Source: Bacillus sp. WMMC1349
GTDB taxonomy: Bacteria; Bacillota; Bacilli; Bacillales; Bacillaceae
DNA: 64,000 bases
Assembly: GCF_013155385.1 (NCBI RefSeq)
Contig: NZ_JABJUQ010000007.1
Location: 2,214,001-2,278,000 of the forward strand
Reading direction: 5' to 3'
Below the pieces are notes generated by a model. The model saw nothing but the letters and a program-made list of their open reading frames with translations. It did not search any database and was not told the DNA's origin. The stretch's first letter is position 1. Each line of letters opens with the position of its first letter. The position numbers and the translations under genes are program-made. Shown here in pieces: positions 28,770-37,942 of this stretch.

Positions 28770-30108
28770 GATCATCCCCCAATTCCTTGATGAGTGTATC
28801 AATTTCATTTTTCGTTCGAAGCTCTGTAACAGCGATCAGCATATGGTTTTTTAAATTGGGAAATGTCCTACTTAAGTCATATCCACCAATGATTTCTTTT
28901 TTAAGAAGACGTTCATTTGCTTTGCTGATAGGTTCGTTTAGCTTAACAACAAATTCGTTAAACATCTGACCATGATAAACAACTTCAAGACCTGCCTGTT
29001 GAGCAGCTTGTTTGGCATATGCTGCTTTTTGCATGTTTTGCCAAGCGATTTCACCGATACCCTTTTTGCCGAGTGCTGTCATGGCCACTGAAGCAGCAAG
29101 TGCATTAAGGGCTTGGTTAGAGCAAATATTTGAAGTCGCTTTATCACGCCTGATATGTTGTTCCCTAGCTTGAAGTGTTAAGACAAAGCCTCTCTTGCCA
29201 TTTTCATCTTCAGTCTGACCGACTAGACGTCCAGGAACCTTTCTCATCAGTTTTTTTGTGACAGCAAAAAAGCCGCAATGTGGTCCTCCAAAAGACGCTG
29301 GAATTCCAAATGGCTGTGCATCTCCAATAACAATATCAGCTCCAAATCTTCCCGGCGGTGTTAGAATCCCTAGAGCTAACGGATTGACAGATACGACAAA
29401 CATGCTTTTTCCTTTGTGAGCAATTGGTTCAATTTCTTTCAGCGGTTCAATCTGACCAAAAAAGTTCGGATATTGGACGATCACAGCAGCAGTTTCATCA
29501 CAAACAGCTTGATGAAGAGCATCCAGATCTGTTATTCCATTTTTTGATCGCACTTCAACTACATCGATGTACTGCCCTTTTGCATATGTTTTCAAAACCT
29601 CTCGAGATTCTGGATGGACGGTTTCAGACACAACGATTTTTTTCTTTTTCGTATGCCCTGCGGCAAGCATTGCTGCTTCTGCCAATGCTGTTCCGCCATC
29701 ATACATCGATGAATTGCTAATATCCATACCTGTTAACTCACAAATCATGGTCTGAAATTCAAAAATGGCTTGGAGTTCCCCTTGAGAAATCTCAGGCTGA
29801 TATGGTGTATAAGCTGTATAAAACTCAGATCTTGAGATGACATGATCAACAATAACGGGCTGATAATGATCATAGACACCCGCTCCCAAAAATGAAGCGT
29901 ATGCGTCTGCATGTTTATTTTTAGCAGCTAGCTTTTGCAACTCTTTCATCAGTTCTGTTTCAGATTTTGCTTGTTTTATCTGATATTCACCTTTGAATCT
30001 AACCCTCTCCGGTATATCTGAGAAAAGATCATCGATTTGATTAACTCCGATCGCCTCAAGCATGTCTTTTTTATCTTGAGTGGTTGTTGGCAGGTAACGA
30101 TGCTTCAT
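28762..30108 (-). CDS. gcvPA: Glycine dehydrogenase (decarboxylating) subunit 1
   Basis: N-terminal half of the P protein of the glycine cleavage system. Family signature blocks include [20 protein letters not shown] (quoted to 20), [12 protein letters not shown] and [21 protein letters not shown] chose the second ATG (30108, MKHRYLPTT), seven bases after AAGGAGA, giving 448 residues as in B. subtilis; the first ATG at 30114 nearly touches the ribosome-binding site. It follows gcvT after 13 bases. Confidence 0.96.
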   Translation of the reverse strand: MKHRYLPTTTQDKKDMLEAIGVNQIDDLFSDIPERVRFKGEYQIKQAKSETELMKELQKLAAKNKHADAYASFLGAGVYDHYQPVIVDHVISRSEFYTAYTPYQPEISQGELQAIFEFQTMICELTGMDISNSSMYDGGTALAEAAMLAAGHTKKKKIVVSETVHPESREVLKTYAKGQYIDVVEVRSKNGITDLDALHQAVCDETAAVIVQYPNFFGQIEPLKEIEPIAHKGKSMFVVSVNPLALGILTPPGRFGADIVIGDAQPFGIPASFGGPHCGFFAVTKKLMRKVPGRLVGQTEDENGKRGFVLTLQAREQHIRRDKATSNICSNQALNALAASVAMTALGKKGIGEIAWQNMQKAAYAKQAAQQAGLEVVYHGQMFNEFVVKLNEPISKANERLLKKEIIGGYDLSRTFPNLKNHMLIAVTELRTKNEIDTLIKELGDDHE

Positions 30109-30121
30109 CTTCATTCTCCTT

Positions 30122-31219
30122 TCAAGACGTTTGTCGTTTATAAAATGGGGTTTTTACAATTTTAGCTTTCAGCCGCTTTTTCCTGACTTCCACTTCAACC
30201 ACCGTGTCAATTTCAGTAGCTTCTATATTCAACATTGCGAGACCAACATTTTTTTTCAAAGTTGGTGACTGTGTGCCGGTTGTGATCTCACCGATTTTTT
30301 CATTTTGATAAAAAACAGCATATCCGTGCCGCGGAATTCCTTTATCAATCATTTCAAGTCCGACCAGCTTTCTGTTCACTCCTTTTTCTCTTTGAGTGGC
30401 TAAGACAGACTTCCCCAAAAAATCAGATTTTTTATTTGTTTTTACGACAAAGCCAATACCAGCCTCAATCGGTGTAATGTCTTGCGTCAATTCTTGTCCG
30501 TATAAGGGTAGATTTGCTTCAAAGCGGAGGGTGTCTCTTGCGCCAAGACCGCACGGTACTAATCCGTCATTTTTGCCGGTTTCGAGAAGAAGCTTCCAAA
30601 TGCAAGGAGCGTCTTGATTTTGACAATAGATTTCAAATCCATCCTCTCCCGTATACCCAGTTCTCGAGATCAGTGCCCGCACACTTCCGATATCTGTACA
30701 ATCTTGAAATGTGAACGGTTTTATTTTAGCAATGTCTGCCTTTGTGACTTGTTGTAAAATACGCTCAGCTTTTGGTCCCTGCAAAGCGAGCAAACAAATG
30801 TCATCAGACATGTTCTTGATTGCAACATCCCCTTCAGCATGACGTGTCATCCATTCGATATCTTTATGAATATTAGCTGCATTCAAAACAAGTAAATAGT
30901 GATTGTCTCCCTTGTGATAAACTAGAAGGTCGTCAATCGTCCCTCCGTTTTCATTACACATCACTGTATATTGGACGCGCCCTTTTTTTAATGCATGAAC
31001 ATCATTAGTCAACAGCTTCTGTAAAAATGGAAGGCTGTTTTCACCAGTAACCTCAACTTCCCCCATATGTGAAACATCAAATAGTCCAGCATTTGTTCTT
31101 ACCGCTTCATGTTCTTCTTTAATTGAAGAAAAACGAACCGGCAGCTCCCAACCGCCAAAATCAATCATTTTCCCGCCATAATTCTGATAAAGATCAAATA
31201 AAGGCGTTCGTTTCAACAT
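30122..31219 (-). CDS. gcvT: Aminomethyltransferase (glycine cleavage T protein)
   Basis: Moves the aminomethyl carbon from lipoyl-GcvH to tetrahydrofolate, releasing ammonia. Tetrahydrofolate-binding fold of 365 residues beginning [26 protein letters not shown] (seen in parts), with [11 protein letters not shown], the [14 protein letters not shown] motif and the conserved catalytic aspartate region [12 protein letters not shown]. First gene of the gcvT-gcvPA-gcvPB operon, under a glycine riboswitch. Confidence 0.97.
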   Translation of the reverse strand: MLKRTPLFDLYQNYGGKMIDFGGWELPVRFSSIKEEHEAVRTNAGLFDVSHMGEVEVTGENSLPFLQKLLTNDVHALKKGRVQYTVMCNENGGTIDDLLVYHKGDNHYLLVLNAANIHKDIEWMTRHAEGDVAIKNMSDDICLLALQGPKAERILQQVTKADIAKIKPFTFQDCTDIGSVRALISRTGYTGEDGFEIYCQNQDAPCIWKLLLETGKNDGLVPCGLGARDTLRFEANLPLYGQELTQDITPIEAGIGFVVKTNKKSDFLGKSVLATQREKGVNRKLVGLEMIDKGIPRHGYAVFYQNEKIGEITTGTQSPTLKKNVGLAMLNIEATEIDTVVEVEVRKKRLKAKIVKTPFYKRQTS

Positions 31220-31293
31220 GTTGTTTCCCCCTTCGCTTTTTATAGAAATTTGTTAATCATCAGAAAACGCAAAAAATTTCAATAATAAACCAC

Positions 31294-31342
31294 AAAAAAG
31301 GACAGAGAACCCCCATTGAATTGGTTTTGGGTTCTCTGTCCT
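31294..31342 (-). terminator. Riboswitch-controlled terminator before gcvT
   Basis: Thirteen perfect base pairs (GGGTTCTCTGTCC with GGACAGAGAACCC) around a 16-base loop, followed by TTTTTT on the minus strand. It lies between the glycine aptamers and gcvT, so it is the expression platform: glycine binding is expected to prevent its formation. Confidence 0.88.
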
Positions 31343-31525
31343 GGCACCTGAAAGTTTACTTTGCATAAAAGCAAAGGCGTCCCCTTTGGTGGTTTGCTCG
31401 TCATGATGATTATACAAACTCTCTCCAGAGTTGCGTCAAGCAAGAGTTCTTTTGCCTGAGAGATTCACTATCTTCGAAAGTTTGCTCCTTCGGCGCCCAC
31501 AAAAGGTCTCTCCTCTTGCTATCAT
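31343..31525 (-). promoter_or_regulatory. Tandem glycine riboswitch (gcvT leader)
   Basis: On the minus strand two glycine-aptamer units follow each other. The first (about 31445-31525) has AGGAGAGACC, GGGCGCCGAAGGAGCAAAC and AATCTCTCAGGCAAAAGAAC; the second (about 31343-31435) has CTCTGGAGAGA, GGGACGCC-type core and TTTCAGGTGCCAGGACAGA (the last running into the terminator stem). The short linker between them and the downstream terminator match the well-known gcvT riboswitch of Bacillus, which turns the operon on at high glycine. Confidence 0.93.
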
Positions 31526-31659
31526 TCGCTCATATTCATATCATTTCTTGGACATACTAAATAAAGCTTATGTATTGTCATGATGATCTACAATTATCCT
31601 ACCATCACTCATCTGATTGGGCAATAGAAAAAACATTTTAGATTTAAAAGAGGAGGAAG

Positions 31660-33351
31660 ATGGCATTTATGATGAAACCAGATATCCATTTTGATCATGA
31701 GTGGCCGGCACAGTTTGCTCAACACCTTGATCAGAACGGTCCATGGGCGAATTGGGAGCTCTACAAATTATCATGTGAAGTACAAAAACGGCTGTCGATT
31801 CCATCCTTTAAAGGGTTGCAGGCTCCATTTCATTTGCCTGACTTCACCCCTCTCCCACATCAGCTTGAAGTGGCTCAAAAAGTCATTGAACAAATGAATG
31901 GAAAAGCTATTTTAGCTGATGAAGTCGGACTTGGAAAAACCATTGAAGCCGGATTAATTTTAAAAGAATACATGATTAGAGGACTAGCAAAGAAAATTCT
32001 AATTCTTGCACCAGCTTCCCTTGTTTCACAGTGGGTCAAAGAACTACGTGAAAGGTTTTTAATTCCAGCTGTTGAACAGAAAAAACATTATGTATGGGAG
32101 CAATGTGATGTTGTCGTCTCTTCTCTTGATACAGCGAAGAGATCTCCACATCGTGAGACCGTTCTCTCCATTCAATATGATGTCGTGATTATTGATGAAG
32201 CTCACAAACTGAAAAACAGCAAAACGAAAAACTATGAACTTGTTCGTCATTTAAAGAAGAAATATTGTCTGATGCTCACAGCAACACCTATTCAAAATAA
32301 GATAGATGAAATTTTCAACCTTGTATCCCTTTTAAAACCGGGACACCTAGGCAATGAAAGTAATTTTAATAAAGATTATTCAAAAAAGAACGGCTCTGCT
32401 GAAGCACACGAACATTTAAAAACATTAATTAACAAAGTGATGATTAGAAACAGACGGCACGATACTGGAATCGCTTGGACAAATCGCCATGTTGAAACTG
32501 TGCCTATCTCGTTTTCACCGACTGAGCAGGCTTTATATAATGAGATTAAAAATTTGAAACAGGATCACCTTCATTCGTCAAGTATGTTTTCCATTATGAC
32601 ACTTGAACGAGAATGCTGTTCTAGCCGAGAGGCGGTTTATATGACTTTAAAAAATATGCTTGACCGAAAAAACCAAGAAGCTCCGATAATCGGAGAAACA
32701 ATGATTCATTACTTGATTGAAAAAGTGAATGAAGTCACCCAAAACTCCAAAGCAATGAAAACAGTAGAACTGATCCAAGAGCTCAATGACAAAGTGATTA
32801 TTTTTACAGAGTACAGAGCAACACAAATATACCTTCAGTGGTTTCTTCAACAAAACGGAATCAGCTCTGTACCTTTTAGAGGAGGTTTTAAAAGAGGCAA
32901 GAAAGACTGGATGAAAGAACTGTTCAAGAACAAAGTTCAAGTGCTCATTGCAACAGAAGCTGGTGGTGAAGGGATCAACCTCCAGTTTTGCAATAAAATT
33001 ATTAACTATGACTTACCATGGAATCCAATGCGTCTTGAACAAAGAATCGGTCGGATTCACCGCCTCGGTCAAAAACGAGATGTTTTTATTTACAATATGG
33101 CAACCAAACATACGGTAGAAGAACATATTTTAAAGCTTCTTTATGAAAAAATCGACTTGTTTGAAAAAGTAGTTGGTGATTTGGATGATATTTTAACAAA
33201 AGTAGAAGTCGGCAATTTTGAAGAACACTTGCATGATATCCTTTTCTATTCGACTACAGATGAGGAAATGAAGCTCAAAATGGACAACCTAACTTCATTC
33301 ATTTCTTATGGGAATAAAACAGTTTCAGATTACAAACAAACTGGAGGCTAA
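31660..33351 (+). CDS. yqhH: SNF2/DEAD-type helicase YqhH
   Basis: Superfamily 2 ATPase of the SNF2/RapA group, 563 residues. Motif I is DEVGLGKTIEAGLI, II is IIDEAHKLKN, III is LTATPIQN, and the C-terminal domain ends in QRIGRIHRLGQ (motif VI). No extra DNA-binding domain is seen. The ATG at 31660 is only three bases after AGGAGG; ATG 31669 with 12 bases is a possible alternative. It pairs with yqhG, 3 bases downstream. Exact role unknown. Confidence 0.9.
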   Translation: MAFMMKPDIHFDHEWPAQFAQHLDQNGPWANWELYKLSCEVQKRLSIPSFKGLQAPFHLPDFTPLPHQLEVAQKVIEQMNGKAILADEVGLGKTIEAGLILKEYMIRGLAKKILILAPASLVSQWVKELRERFLIPAVEQKKHYVWEQCDVVVSSLDTAKRSPHRETVLSIQYDVVIIDEAHKLKNSKTKNYELVRHLKKKYCLMLTATPIQNKIDEIFNLVSLLKPGHLGNESNFNKDYSKKNGSAEAHEHLKTLINKVMIRNRRHDTGIAWTNRHVETVPISFSPTEQALYNEIKNLKQDHLHSSSMFSIMTLERECCSSREAVYMTLKNMLDRKNQEAPIIGETMIHYLIEKVNEVTQNSKAMKTVELIQELNDKVIIFTEYRATQIYLQWFLQQNGISSVPFRGGFKRGKKDWMKELFKNKVQVLIATEAGGEGINLQFCNKIINYDLPWNPMRLEQRIGRIHRLGQKRDVFIYNMATKHTVEEHILKLLYEKIDLFEKVVGDLDDILTKVEVGNFEEHLHDILFYSTTDEEMKLKMDNLTSFISYGNKTVSDYKQTGG

Positions 33352-33354
33352 CAG

Positions 33355-34149
33355 ATGAGACAGGAGGACATCTACCGGTTTTTAGAACACTTTTTCGAAG
33401 CGACTGGTTGCACGATTACAGACAAAAGTAGCGCTCATTTAACTGTTCAACTGACGGCTGATGTCGATAAACAAATCATGAACAGACCCTTTTACTGGCA
33501 CTGGCTTGAAAAAACAGGTGGTCAGCCGAATCCAATGAAAATTACACTTATTACAAATGAAAAACAAGCTCCGGCAAATATAGAAGGAGAGTTTATTCAT
33601 TTTGGTTCACCTAGACTATTCCAAATTTTTCAGACTGTTAAGAGGAATGGAAGATTTATTCGTCTCTATGAAAAAGTTCGTTCAAATGGCTTGCAAATCT
33701 CCCTTGAACCATGGCTCGGTGTAAATGTGACAATCTCTTACCAATCAGACCTGAAAAAAGATAAGCTTTTGTCTTGTGGTCTTCATTTAATCAACGGACA
33801 ACTCAAAGAAGGATTTCAAGATGAACTAAAGGACTTTTCACTCACAACACAGATCTCTGATTATTGTTACACGATATCGCCTTTAATTAAACCGGAGAGC
33901 GGCATCAAACGACTTGAACATTATATCGAACAAATCGCCCGAGATGAACCGCTTGATTGGGCACAAGCTGCCCTTAAAAGATGGAATGATGATCTTTCAC
34001 TCCTCAATCAATTTTATGAGGAGGCAGAAGAAAAACCGCAAGAATACGAAATTGAAAAAAAAGCACTTCAGACATTATACGAACCAAAAATTGAAATTAA
34101 GATTGAAAATGGTGGATTATTTTATTTACAAAAAAAACAATTAAGTTAA
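33355..34149 (+). CDS. yqhG: Conserved protein YqhG
   Basis: Soluble protein of 264 residues of the YqhG family, found beside the yqhH helicase in Bacillus. Seen features: N-terminal helix IYRFLEHFFEATGCTI, the motif RPFYWHWLEKTGGQPNP, and a charged helical C-terminus (about 205-250). No known catalytic motif. The tight spacing to yqhH suggests the two proteins act together; nothing in the sequence tells how. Confidence 0.87.
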   Translation: MRQEDIYRFLEHFFEATGCTITDKSSAHLTVQLTADVDKQIMNRPFYWHWLEKTGGQPNPMKITLITNEKQAPANIEGEFIHFGSPRLFQIFQTVKRNGRFIRLYEKVRSNGLQISLEPWLGVNVTISYQSDLKKDKLLSCGLHLINGQLKEGFQDELKDFSLTTQISDYCYTISPLIKPESGIKRLEHYIEQIARDEPLDWAQAALKRWNDDLSLLNQFYEEAEEKPQEYEIEKKALQTLYEPKIEIKIENGGLFYLQKKQLS

Positions 34150-34159
34150 TTTTCAACGA

Positions 34160-34166
34160 TTCGACA
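34160..34166 (-). promoter_or_regulatory. Spo0A box upstream of sinI
   Basis: TTCGACA on the plus strand, i.e. TGTCGAA on the minus strand, the exact core of the 0A box. It lies about 120 bases before sinI, the position where phosphorylated Spo0A activates sinI in B. subtilis. A TATAAT hexamer stands a little downstream, at 34198-34203. Confidence 0.65.
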
Positions 34167-34284
34167 AAATTCTCCAATTTATTCACGGCGCAAAGGTTAT
34201 AATCGATAATGGAGACTCAAAGATTCTTGATGACAACACGATCGACTAAGATACATGATGAAAGTATTTTGGGAGGGGAAATGT

Positions 34285-34455
34285 GTGAAGAGAATTCAAA
34301 AGGAAGAATTGGATATGGAATGGGTGAAATTAATTCATGACGCACTTAATGATGGGATTAGTCCAGAAGAAATACGAACTTTTCTCCAATTAGGAAAGAA
34401 GTCATCGAAAACTTCCATGTCAATTGAAACAAGTCATTCAATAAATCCTTTCTGA
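34285..34455 (+). CDS. sinI: Antagonist of SinR, SinI
   Basis: Small antirepressor that pairs with SinR and frees the biofilm genes. 56 residues; ELDMEWVKLIHDALNDGISP corresponds to the SinR-binding helices, and EEIRTFLQLGKKS is the second helix; the C-terminus ends in NPF like B. subtilis SinI. Start is GTG at 34285, six bases after GGGAGGGG. It is followed by sinR with a 33-base gap that contains the sinR promoter. Confidence 0.9.
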   Translation: MKRIQKEELDMEWVKLIHDALNDGISPEEIRTFLQLGKKSSKTSMSIETSHSINPF

Positions 34456-34461
34456 ATGTGC

Positions 34462-34467
34462 TATAAT
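34462..34467 (+). promoter_or_regulatory. -10 element of the internal sinR promoter
   Basis: TATAAT with the extended TGNGC-type context (TGTGCTATAAT), 22 bases upstream of the sinR start and just after the sinI stop. The -35 is weak. In B. subtilis the constitutive P3 promoter of sinR lies here. Confidence 0.6.
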
Positions 34468-34488
34468 ATCGAAAGGAAGGTGATGACA

Positions 34489-34824
34489 TTGATTGGCCAG
34501 CGTATTAAACAATATCGTAAAGAAAAAGGCTACTCACTATCTGAACTAGCTGAAAAGGCTGGGGTAGCGAAGTCTTATTTAAGTTCTATAGAAAGAAATT
34601 TACAAACAAACCCCTCCATTCAATTTCTAGAAAAAGTCTCCGCTGTTCTGGACGTCTCGGTTCATACTCTGCTTGATGAAAAAGATGAAACCGAATACGA
34701 TGGTCAATTAGATAGTGAATGGGAAAATTTAGTTCGCGATGCAATGGCATCAGGGGTATCTAAAAAACAATTCCGTGAATTTTTAGACTATCAAAAATGG
34801 AGAAAAAGACAGGAAAAGGAGTAA
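34489..34824 (+). CDS. sinR: Biofilm master repressor SinR
   Basis: XRE-family HTH repressor of the matrix operons. Residues 1-65 are the DNA-binding domain (IKQYRKEKGYSLSELAEKAG, VAKSYLSSIERN) and essentially identical to B. subtilis; the C-terminal part (ETEYDGQLDSEWENLVRDAM and after) is the SinI/self-association region. Start is TTG at 34489 after AAGGAAGGTG, giving 111 residues. An internal promoter with TATAAT at 34462-34467 precedes it. Its targets are the tapA operon sites 2.5 kb away. Confidence 0.96.
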   Translation: MIGQRIKQYRKEKGYSLSELAEKAGVAKSYLSSIERNLQTNPSIQFLEKVSAVLDVSVHTLLDEKDETEYDGQLDSEWENLVRDAMASGVSKKQFREFLDYQKWRKRQEKE

Positions 34825-34853
34825 GGAGTTTTCTTACTCCTTTTGGTTTTTTC
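34813..34853 (+). terminator. Intrinsic terminator after sinR
   Basis: Stem AAAAGGAGTAAG/CTTACTCCTTTT around GAGTTTT, then GG and six T. It closes the sinI-sinR transcript. Confidence 0.85.
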
Positions 34854-34898
34854 TATCATTATATTTTACCGTCAGTATATTACAAATAAAACCATATT

Positions 34899-34929
34899 AA
34901 AAAACGGATCTGAATGATCCGTTTTTTAT
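34899..34929 (-). terminator. Intrinsic terminator after tasA
   Basis: Stem AAAAAACGGATC/GATCCGTTTTTT around TGAAT, T-rich on both sides, so it may serve both the tasA and sinR transcripts. Confidence 0.85.
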
Positions 34930-34939
34930 TAGAACTATA

Positions 34940-35734
34940 TTATTTGTCTTCACTGTGAGCTTTTTCGTTCTCTTTAACATACCCATTTTCATCAGCATGT
35001 TTTTTACCATCGATTGTTAAGCCATTCCATTGAGTAGCTTCGAATGAGAAGTCAAGCTCTACAGAGTCACCTTGGTATTTGTTTTGTAACATTCTGCCTT
35101 CGCTGTCTGTTGCTTTATCATTGACAAATTCAATGACCATTTCGACTTTATCGAAATCATATGGATCTTTTGGAACACCATCATATTCAGGTGCAGTTTT
35201 TCCTTTAATTGTTGCTACATTGATTTTACCATTTTCATGTAAGAAACCTGGTGCAATATGTTTTTTAACTTTGTCATATGCAGCTTTATCTTCTTTAGCA
35301 GACGCATTGTATAGATCATAAAGGTTAGCAGAATCTAAAATGATGTTTTTCGGATAACCGTTTCCACCTTCAAGACCTACTGTCAATACGCTAACTTTAA
35401 ATTGTTTCAAGAAGTCTTCAGCAGAGTTTTTACCGCCGTTTTTCGCTTTTCCATCAACAAAGTTTTTGTAGCCCATTTTCATTAAAACTTCTTTGATAGC
35501 CAATGTGCCATCATTTTTGAATGTAAATTCTTTTTTGAATTTATCACCCGGTTTTAAGTTAGACAAGTTTACTCTAGCTGATGTATCTTGAGCATTTAAG
35601 TCAAGCTCTCCAGCTGCGTAAGTTGCATGAGTTGTTTCAATATCGTTGAAAGCAGCCCATGTTCCTCCACCTACTAATGCAAGACCTAACGCAGCAGATG
35701 CAACTCCTAATCCAATCTTTTTCTTTGTTCCCAT
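34940..35734 (-). CDS. tasA: Major biofilm amyloid-like fibre protein TasA
   Basis: Main protein of the biofilm matrix fibres, processed by SipW. Camelysin/CalY family of 264 residues. The signal peptide MGTKKKIGLGVASAALGLAL and GGGTWAAFNDIE cleavage region are nearly those of B. subtilis TasA. No cysteine is present. The C-terminal end (ENEKAHSEDK) is charged. Last gene of the tapA-sipW-tasA operon, under SinR control through the sites upstream of tapA. Confidence 0.96.
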   Translation of the reverse strand: MGTKKKIGLGVASAALGLALVGGGTWAAFNDIETTHATYAAGELDLNAQDTSARVNLSNLKPGDKFKKEFTFKNDGTLAIKEVLMKMGYKNFVDGKAKNGGKNSAEDFLKQFKVSVLTVGLEGGNGYPKNIILDSANLYDLYNASAKEDKAAYDKVKKHIAPGFLHENGKINVATIKGKTAPEYDGVPKDPYDFDKVEMVIEFVNDKATDSEGRMLQNKYQGDSVELDFSFEATQWNGLTIDGKKHADENGYVKENEKAHSEDK

Positions 35735-35818
35735 GATAACTCCTCCTTTTATAATGAAAAGTTTGCTATATATGGAGACCTGAATTTCAGGTTACCAACG
35801 AATTCACATTGAAATTGA

Positions 35819-36388
35819 TCAATCTTTTTGGGCGGCTTCAACCGCTTTTGTTTTTCGATCAATTTCTCTTAAAGCCGATGTTATATTAATCACGGCATAA
35901 AGGATTAATAAAAGCCCTGGCACAATTAATAAAACTGCAGTGCCAATCGGTTTATTTGCAAAATCCAGTACATATCCGGCATACGGAATTGTAAATCCAG
36001 AATATTTAGCTACTACATTTTTTGCTAAAACCGGATCGGAATCAGGTGATTTATTATTGTCACCTTTTGTTTGAAACTGTAAATTAGATTTATTTTTTGT
36101 TATACCGATAATTCGGTGAGTAACCATTGTGTTTTGATCTTGCATAAAGGTAATAATGTCTCCCTTTTTTAACGACTTAGGATTGTCAATTTTCTCCACA
36201 GCAATCATAGAACCTGTCATAAATTTCGGTTCCATTGAACCAGACAAAACCGTTTTCAGCTGATAGCCAAATAGTTGCGGTTCTCCGCCTGACGATTTAG
36301 TAGAAATCACGACGATAATTGCAGCAATGATCAAAGTGAAAATAATCACATATAAAATATTGCTGACCCATTTCATGACTTTTTTCAT
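35819..36388 (-). CDS. sipW: Type I signal peptidase SipW (ER type)
   Basis: Membrane signal peptidase that matures TasA and TapA. Two membrane helices, near residues 8-28 and 152-172, flank the catalytic domain. The nucleophile is the second serine in LSGSMEP (about residue 51); the ER/archaeal type has histidine in place of lysine, seen here in VTHRIIG (about residue 91). 189 residues. It lies between tapA and tasA. Confidence 0.94.
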   Translation of the reverse strand: MKKVMKWVSNILYVIIFTLIIAAIIVVISTKSSGGEPQLFGYQLKTVLSGSMEPKFMTGSMIAVEKIDNPKSLKKGDIITFMQDQNTMVTHRIIGITKNKSNLQFQTKGDNNKSPDSDPVLAKNVVAKYSGFTIPYAGYVLDFANKPIGTAVLLIVPGLLLILYAVINITSALREIDRKTKAVEAAQKD

Positions 36389-36430
36389 GACGATGTTTCC
36401 CCGCTTCCTAATGAATCTCTTTGTCTCTGT

Positions 36431-37048
36431 CTATTTTTCTTGGTTGGTCTTAGTTGTATCTTTCTGTTCTTCTTTAGAATCTTTTATTTCTTTAGATTCT
36501 TTTAATTCGATTACTTTTGACCAAATATAAGATTTTTTTCCTTTAAAATCAGGATGACCTTTAGGTATAATCAATTTGAAAACATATTTACCTTCGCTAA
36601 GTTCCTGGGTTGATTCTATTCTGTATACTCCATCGTGAATCTCTTTAGAAACTGTACCTTTATCAACCACTTTTCCATCTTTTAGAGGTTTAGAGGAACT
36701 TTCAACTTTGTGCAGCTCCCATTTCCACTTTGAAGTGGTCATCTTATCTCCATGGTTTTTTACTTCAGCAAATAAAGGTAAAGACTCGGGTATTTTTCCT
36801 TTGGTCGATGTCTGTTTTTTGAAAGTCAGATCACTTCCATCCCACTGTTTATCATTAACATCTTTGAATTTTGTGCCCGCTTTCATCGAAAAGCTAGATC
36901 GTTCCACATCATGAAACGACGCATTTGTATTTTGATTTAGCTGACTTCCCAATCCAATTAAGAGATAAATGATTAAAGCGATTTGTAAGCCAATGACTGT
37001 TTGTTTGTTCCTTTTTCGACATCTCCTAGATTTAGATAATCTAATCAT
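36431..37048 (-). CDS. tapA: TasA anchoring/assembly protein TapA
   Basis: Accessory protein that nucleates and anchors TasA fibres (formerly yqxM). Basic N-terminus (MIRLSKSRRCRKRNKQ) and a hydrophobic segment (about 18-37) form the signal region. The soluble part has the conserved KAGTKFKDVNDKQWDGSDLTFK region (seen in parts). At 205 residues it is about 50 shorter than B. subtilis TapA, the difference being in a low-complexity Lys/Glu/Thr tail. Start ATG 37048, five bases after AGGAGGG. Confidence 0.9.
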   Translation of the reverse strand: MIRLSKSRRCRKRNKQTVIGLQIALIIYLLIGLGSQLNQNTNASFHDVERSSFSMKAGTKFKDVNDKQWDGSDLTFKKQTSTKGKIPESLPLFAEVKNHGDKMTTSKWKWELHKVESSSKPLKDGKVVDKGTVSKEIHDGVYRIESTQELSEGKYVFKLIIPKGHPDFKGKKSYIWSKVIELKESKEIKDSKEEQKDTTKTNQEK

Positions 37049-37089
37049 GACTACCCTCCTAGTGAGTGCTATACTCTATCGTTCGTTTT

Positions 37090-37135
37090 AAAGAACCTTA
37101 TAGTTAGAGTATAAAGAACTAGAGAAAGGTTGAAA
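37090..37135 (-). promoter_or_regulatory. tapA promoter with two SinR operators
   Basis: On the minus strand TTTCAA (37130-37135) and TATACT (37108-37113), spaced 16, form a plausible promoter. GTTCTTT, the SinR consensus, is read at 37113-37119 between the two hexamers and again at 37090-37096 just downstream, so SinR would block polymerase directly. Confidence 0.7.
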
Positions 37136-37156
37136 ACTGCCAAAATAGTCGATTAA

Positions 37157-37172
37157 GTTCGTTTCAACGAAC
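37157..37172. promoter_or_regulatory. Palindromic SinR-like operator upstream of tapA
   Basis: GTTCGTTTCAACGAAC, a near-perfect 16-base palindrome with GTTC/GAAC ends, 20 bases upstream of the promoter -35. Its half-site GTTCGTT is one base away from the SinR consensus GTTCTTT, which suggests an additional site for SinR or SlrR. Confidence 0.55.
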
Positions 37173-37228
37173 AATATCGTTTAATTTCTCGAAAAAACTC
37201 TTAAATTCTCATCTTTTGAGTTTTTTCA

Positions 37229-37235
37229 GTTCTTT
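37229..37235 (+). promoter_or_regulatory. SinR consensus site GTTCTTT (distal)
   Basis: Exact GTTCTTT about 95 bases upstream of the tapA -35, on the strand opposite to the two promoter-proximal sites, and about 80 bases before yqzG. It could let SinR affect both directions. Confidence 0.5.
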
Positions 37236-37316
37236 ATAGTGGACATCGTTTGTAACAAATTTCTGTATAATTCACGAGATAAAAGGGGAAAAATAGGTTT
37301 GAAAGGGTGATGATTC

Positions 37317-37640
37317 ATGCTGAAAAGACTGGCTATCTGTTTTTTACTAGTTCAAATTAGCCATGTCCCGCTTCATATTCAGGTTCAGGCTGTAAATAAC
37401 GCATCAACTTTGTCAAAATGGGAAGAGAGAGCAATAGAAGCAGCTCAAAAAAGATATCCAAAAACCGAAGTACGCTCTATTCAAAAAGTATGGGACAGAA
37501 AGAGAACAGATGAGGCAGTCAAGCAGTATCATCTGACCCTAAACAAAAAAAATAAAAATTTTGGCGTATTTGTTACCATTTCATACGAACCTACAACCCA
37601 TAACATTAATAAGATCGTAATCGTTGAAGAATATAAATAA
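37317..37640 (+). CDS. yqzG: Secreted DUF3889 protein YqzG
   Basis: Small exported protein, 107 residues: signal peptide at residues 1-25 (LKRLAICFLLVQISHVPL), then a PepSY-like fold with the conserved WEERAIEAAQKRYPKTEV and VTISYEP. Function unknown. It is transcribed away from the tapA operon; the gap between them holds the SinR sites. Confidence 0.85.
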   Translation: MLKRLAICFLLVQISHVPLHIQVQAVNNASTLSKWEERAIEAAQKRYPKTEVRSIQKVWDRKRTDEAVKQYHLTLNKKNKNFGVFVTISYEPTTHNINKIVIVEEYK

Positions 37641-37641
37641 A

Positions 37642-37671
37642 CCGGTTTGCATAAAAACAAACCGGTTTGAG
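37642..37671. terminator. Bidirectional terminator between yqzG and yqzE
   Basis: Perfect stem AAACCGGTTTG/CAAACCGGTTT around a CATAAAAA loop, between two converging genes. Confidence 0.7.
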
Positions 37672-37677
37672 TTACTG

Positions 37678-37860
37678 CTATTTACGTCTCTTAAAAAGCA
37701 TCATACAACCCATTGGTAAGATGCCCAACCATCTATAACTACCTGAAGACGGCCTAGCTTCTTTCCGTTTTTCTTTCAATTGTTTTCTTTCTTGTTTTGG
37801 TGTATCCATATACTTGACAAGCTGTTCAGTCATATATTTTACATAATCATTTGTTTTCAT
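37678..37860 (-). CDS. yqzE: YqzE family small protein
   Basis: Protein of 60 residues, YqzE family. The N-terminal helix [20 protein letters not shown] is typical; a basic region ([15 protein letters not shown]) and a short hydrophobic C-terminal segment ([13 protein letters not shown]) suggest membrane association. It follows comGG in the competence operon, as in B. subtilis. Function unknown. Confidence 0.85.
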   Translation of the reverse strand: MKTNDYVKYMTEQLVKYMDTPKQERKQLKEKRKEARPSSGSYRWLGILPMGCMMLFKRRK

Positions 37861-37942
37861 TAAGTCACCTCACCGCTCTTCTCTATATGATGAAGTTTTG
37901 TCAAGCACCTTCCGTTTTATACATTTATGTTCCATCCATATA

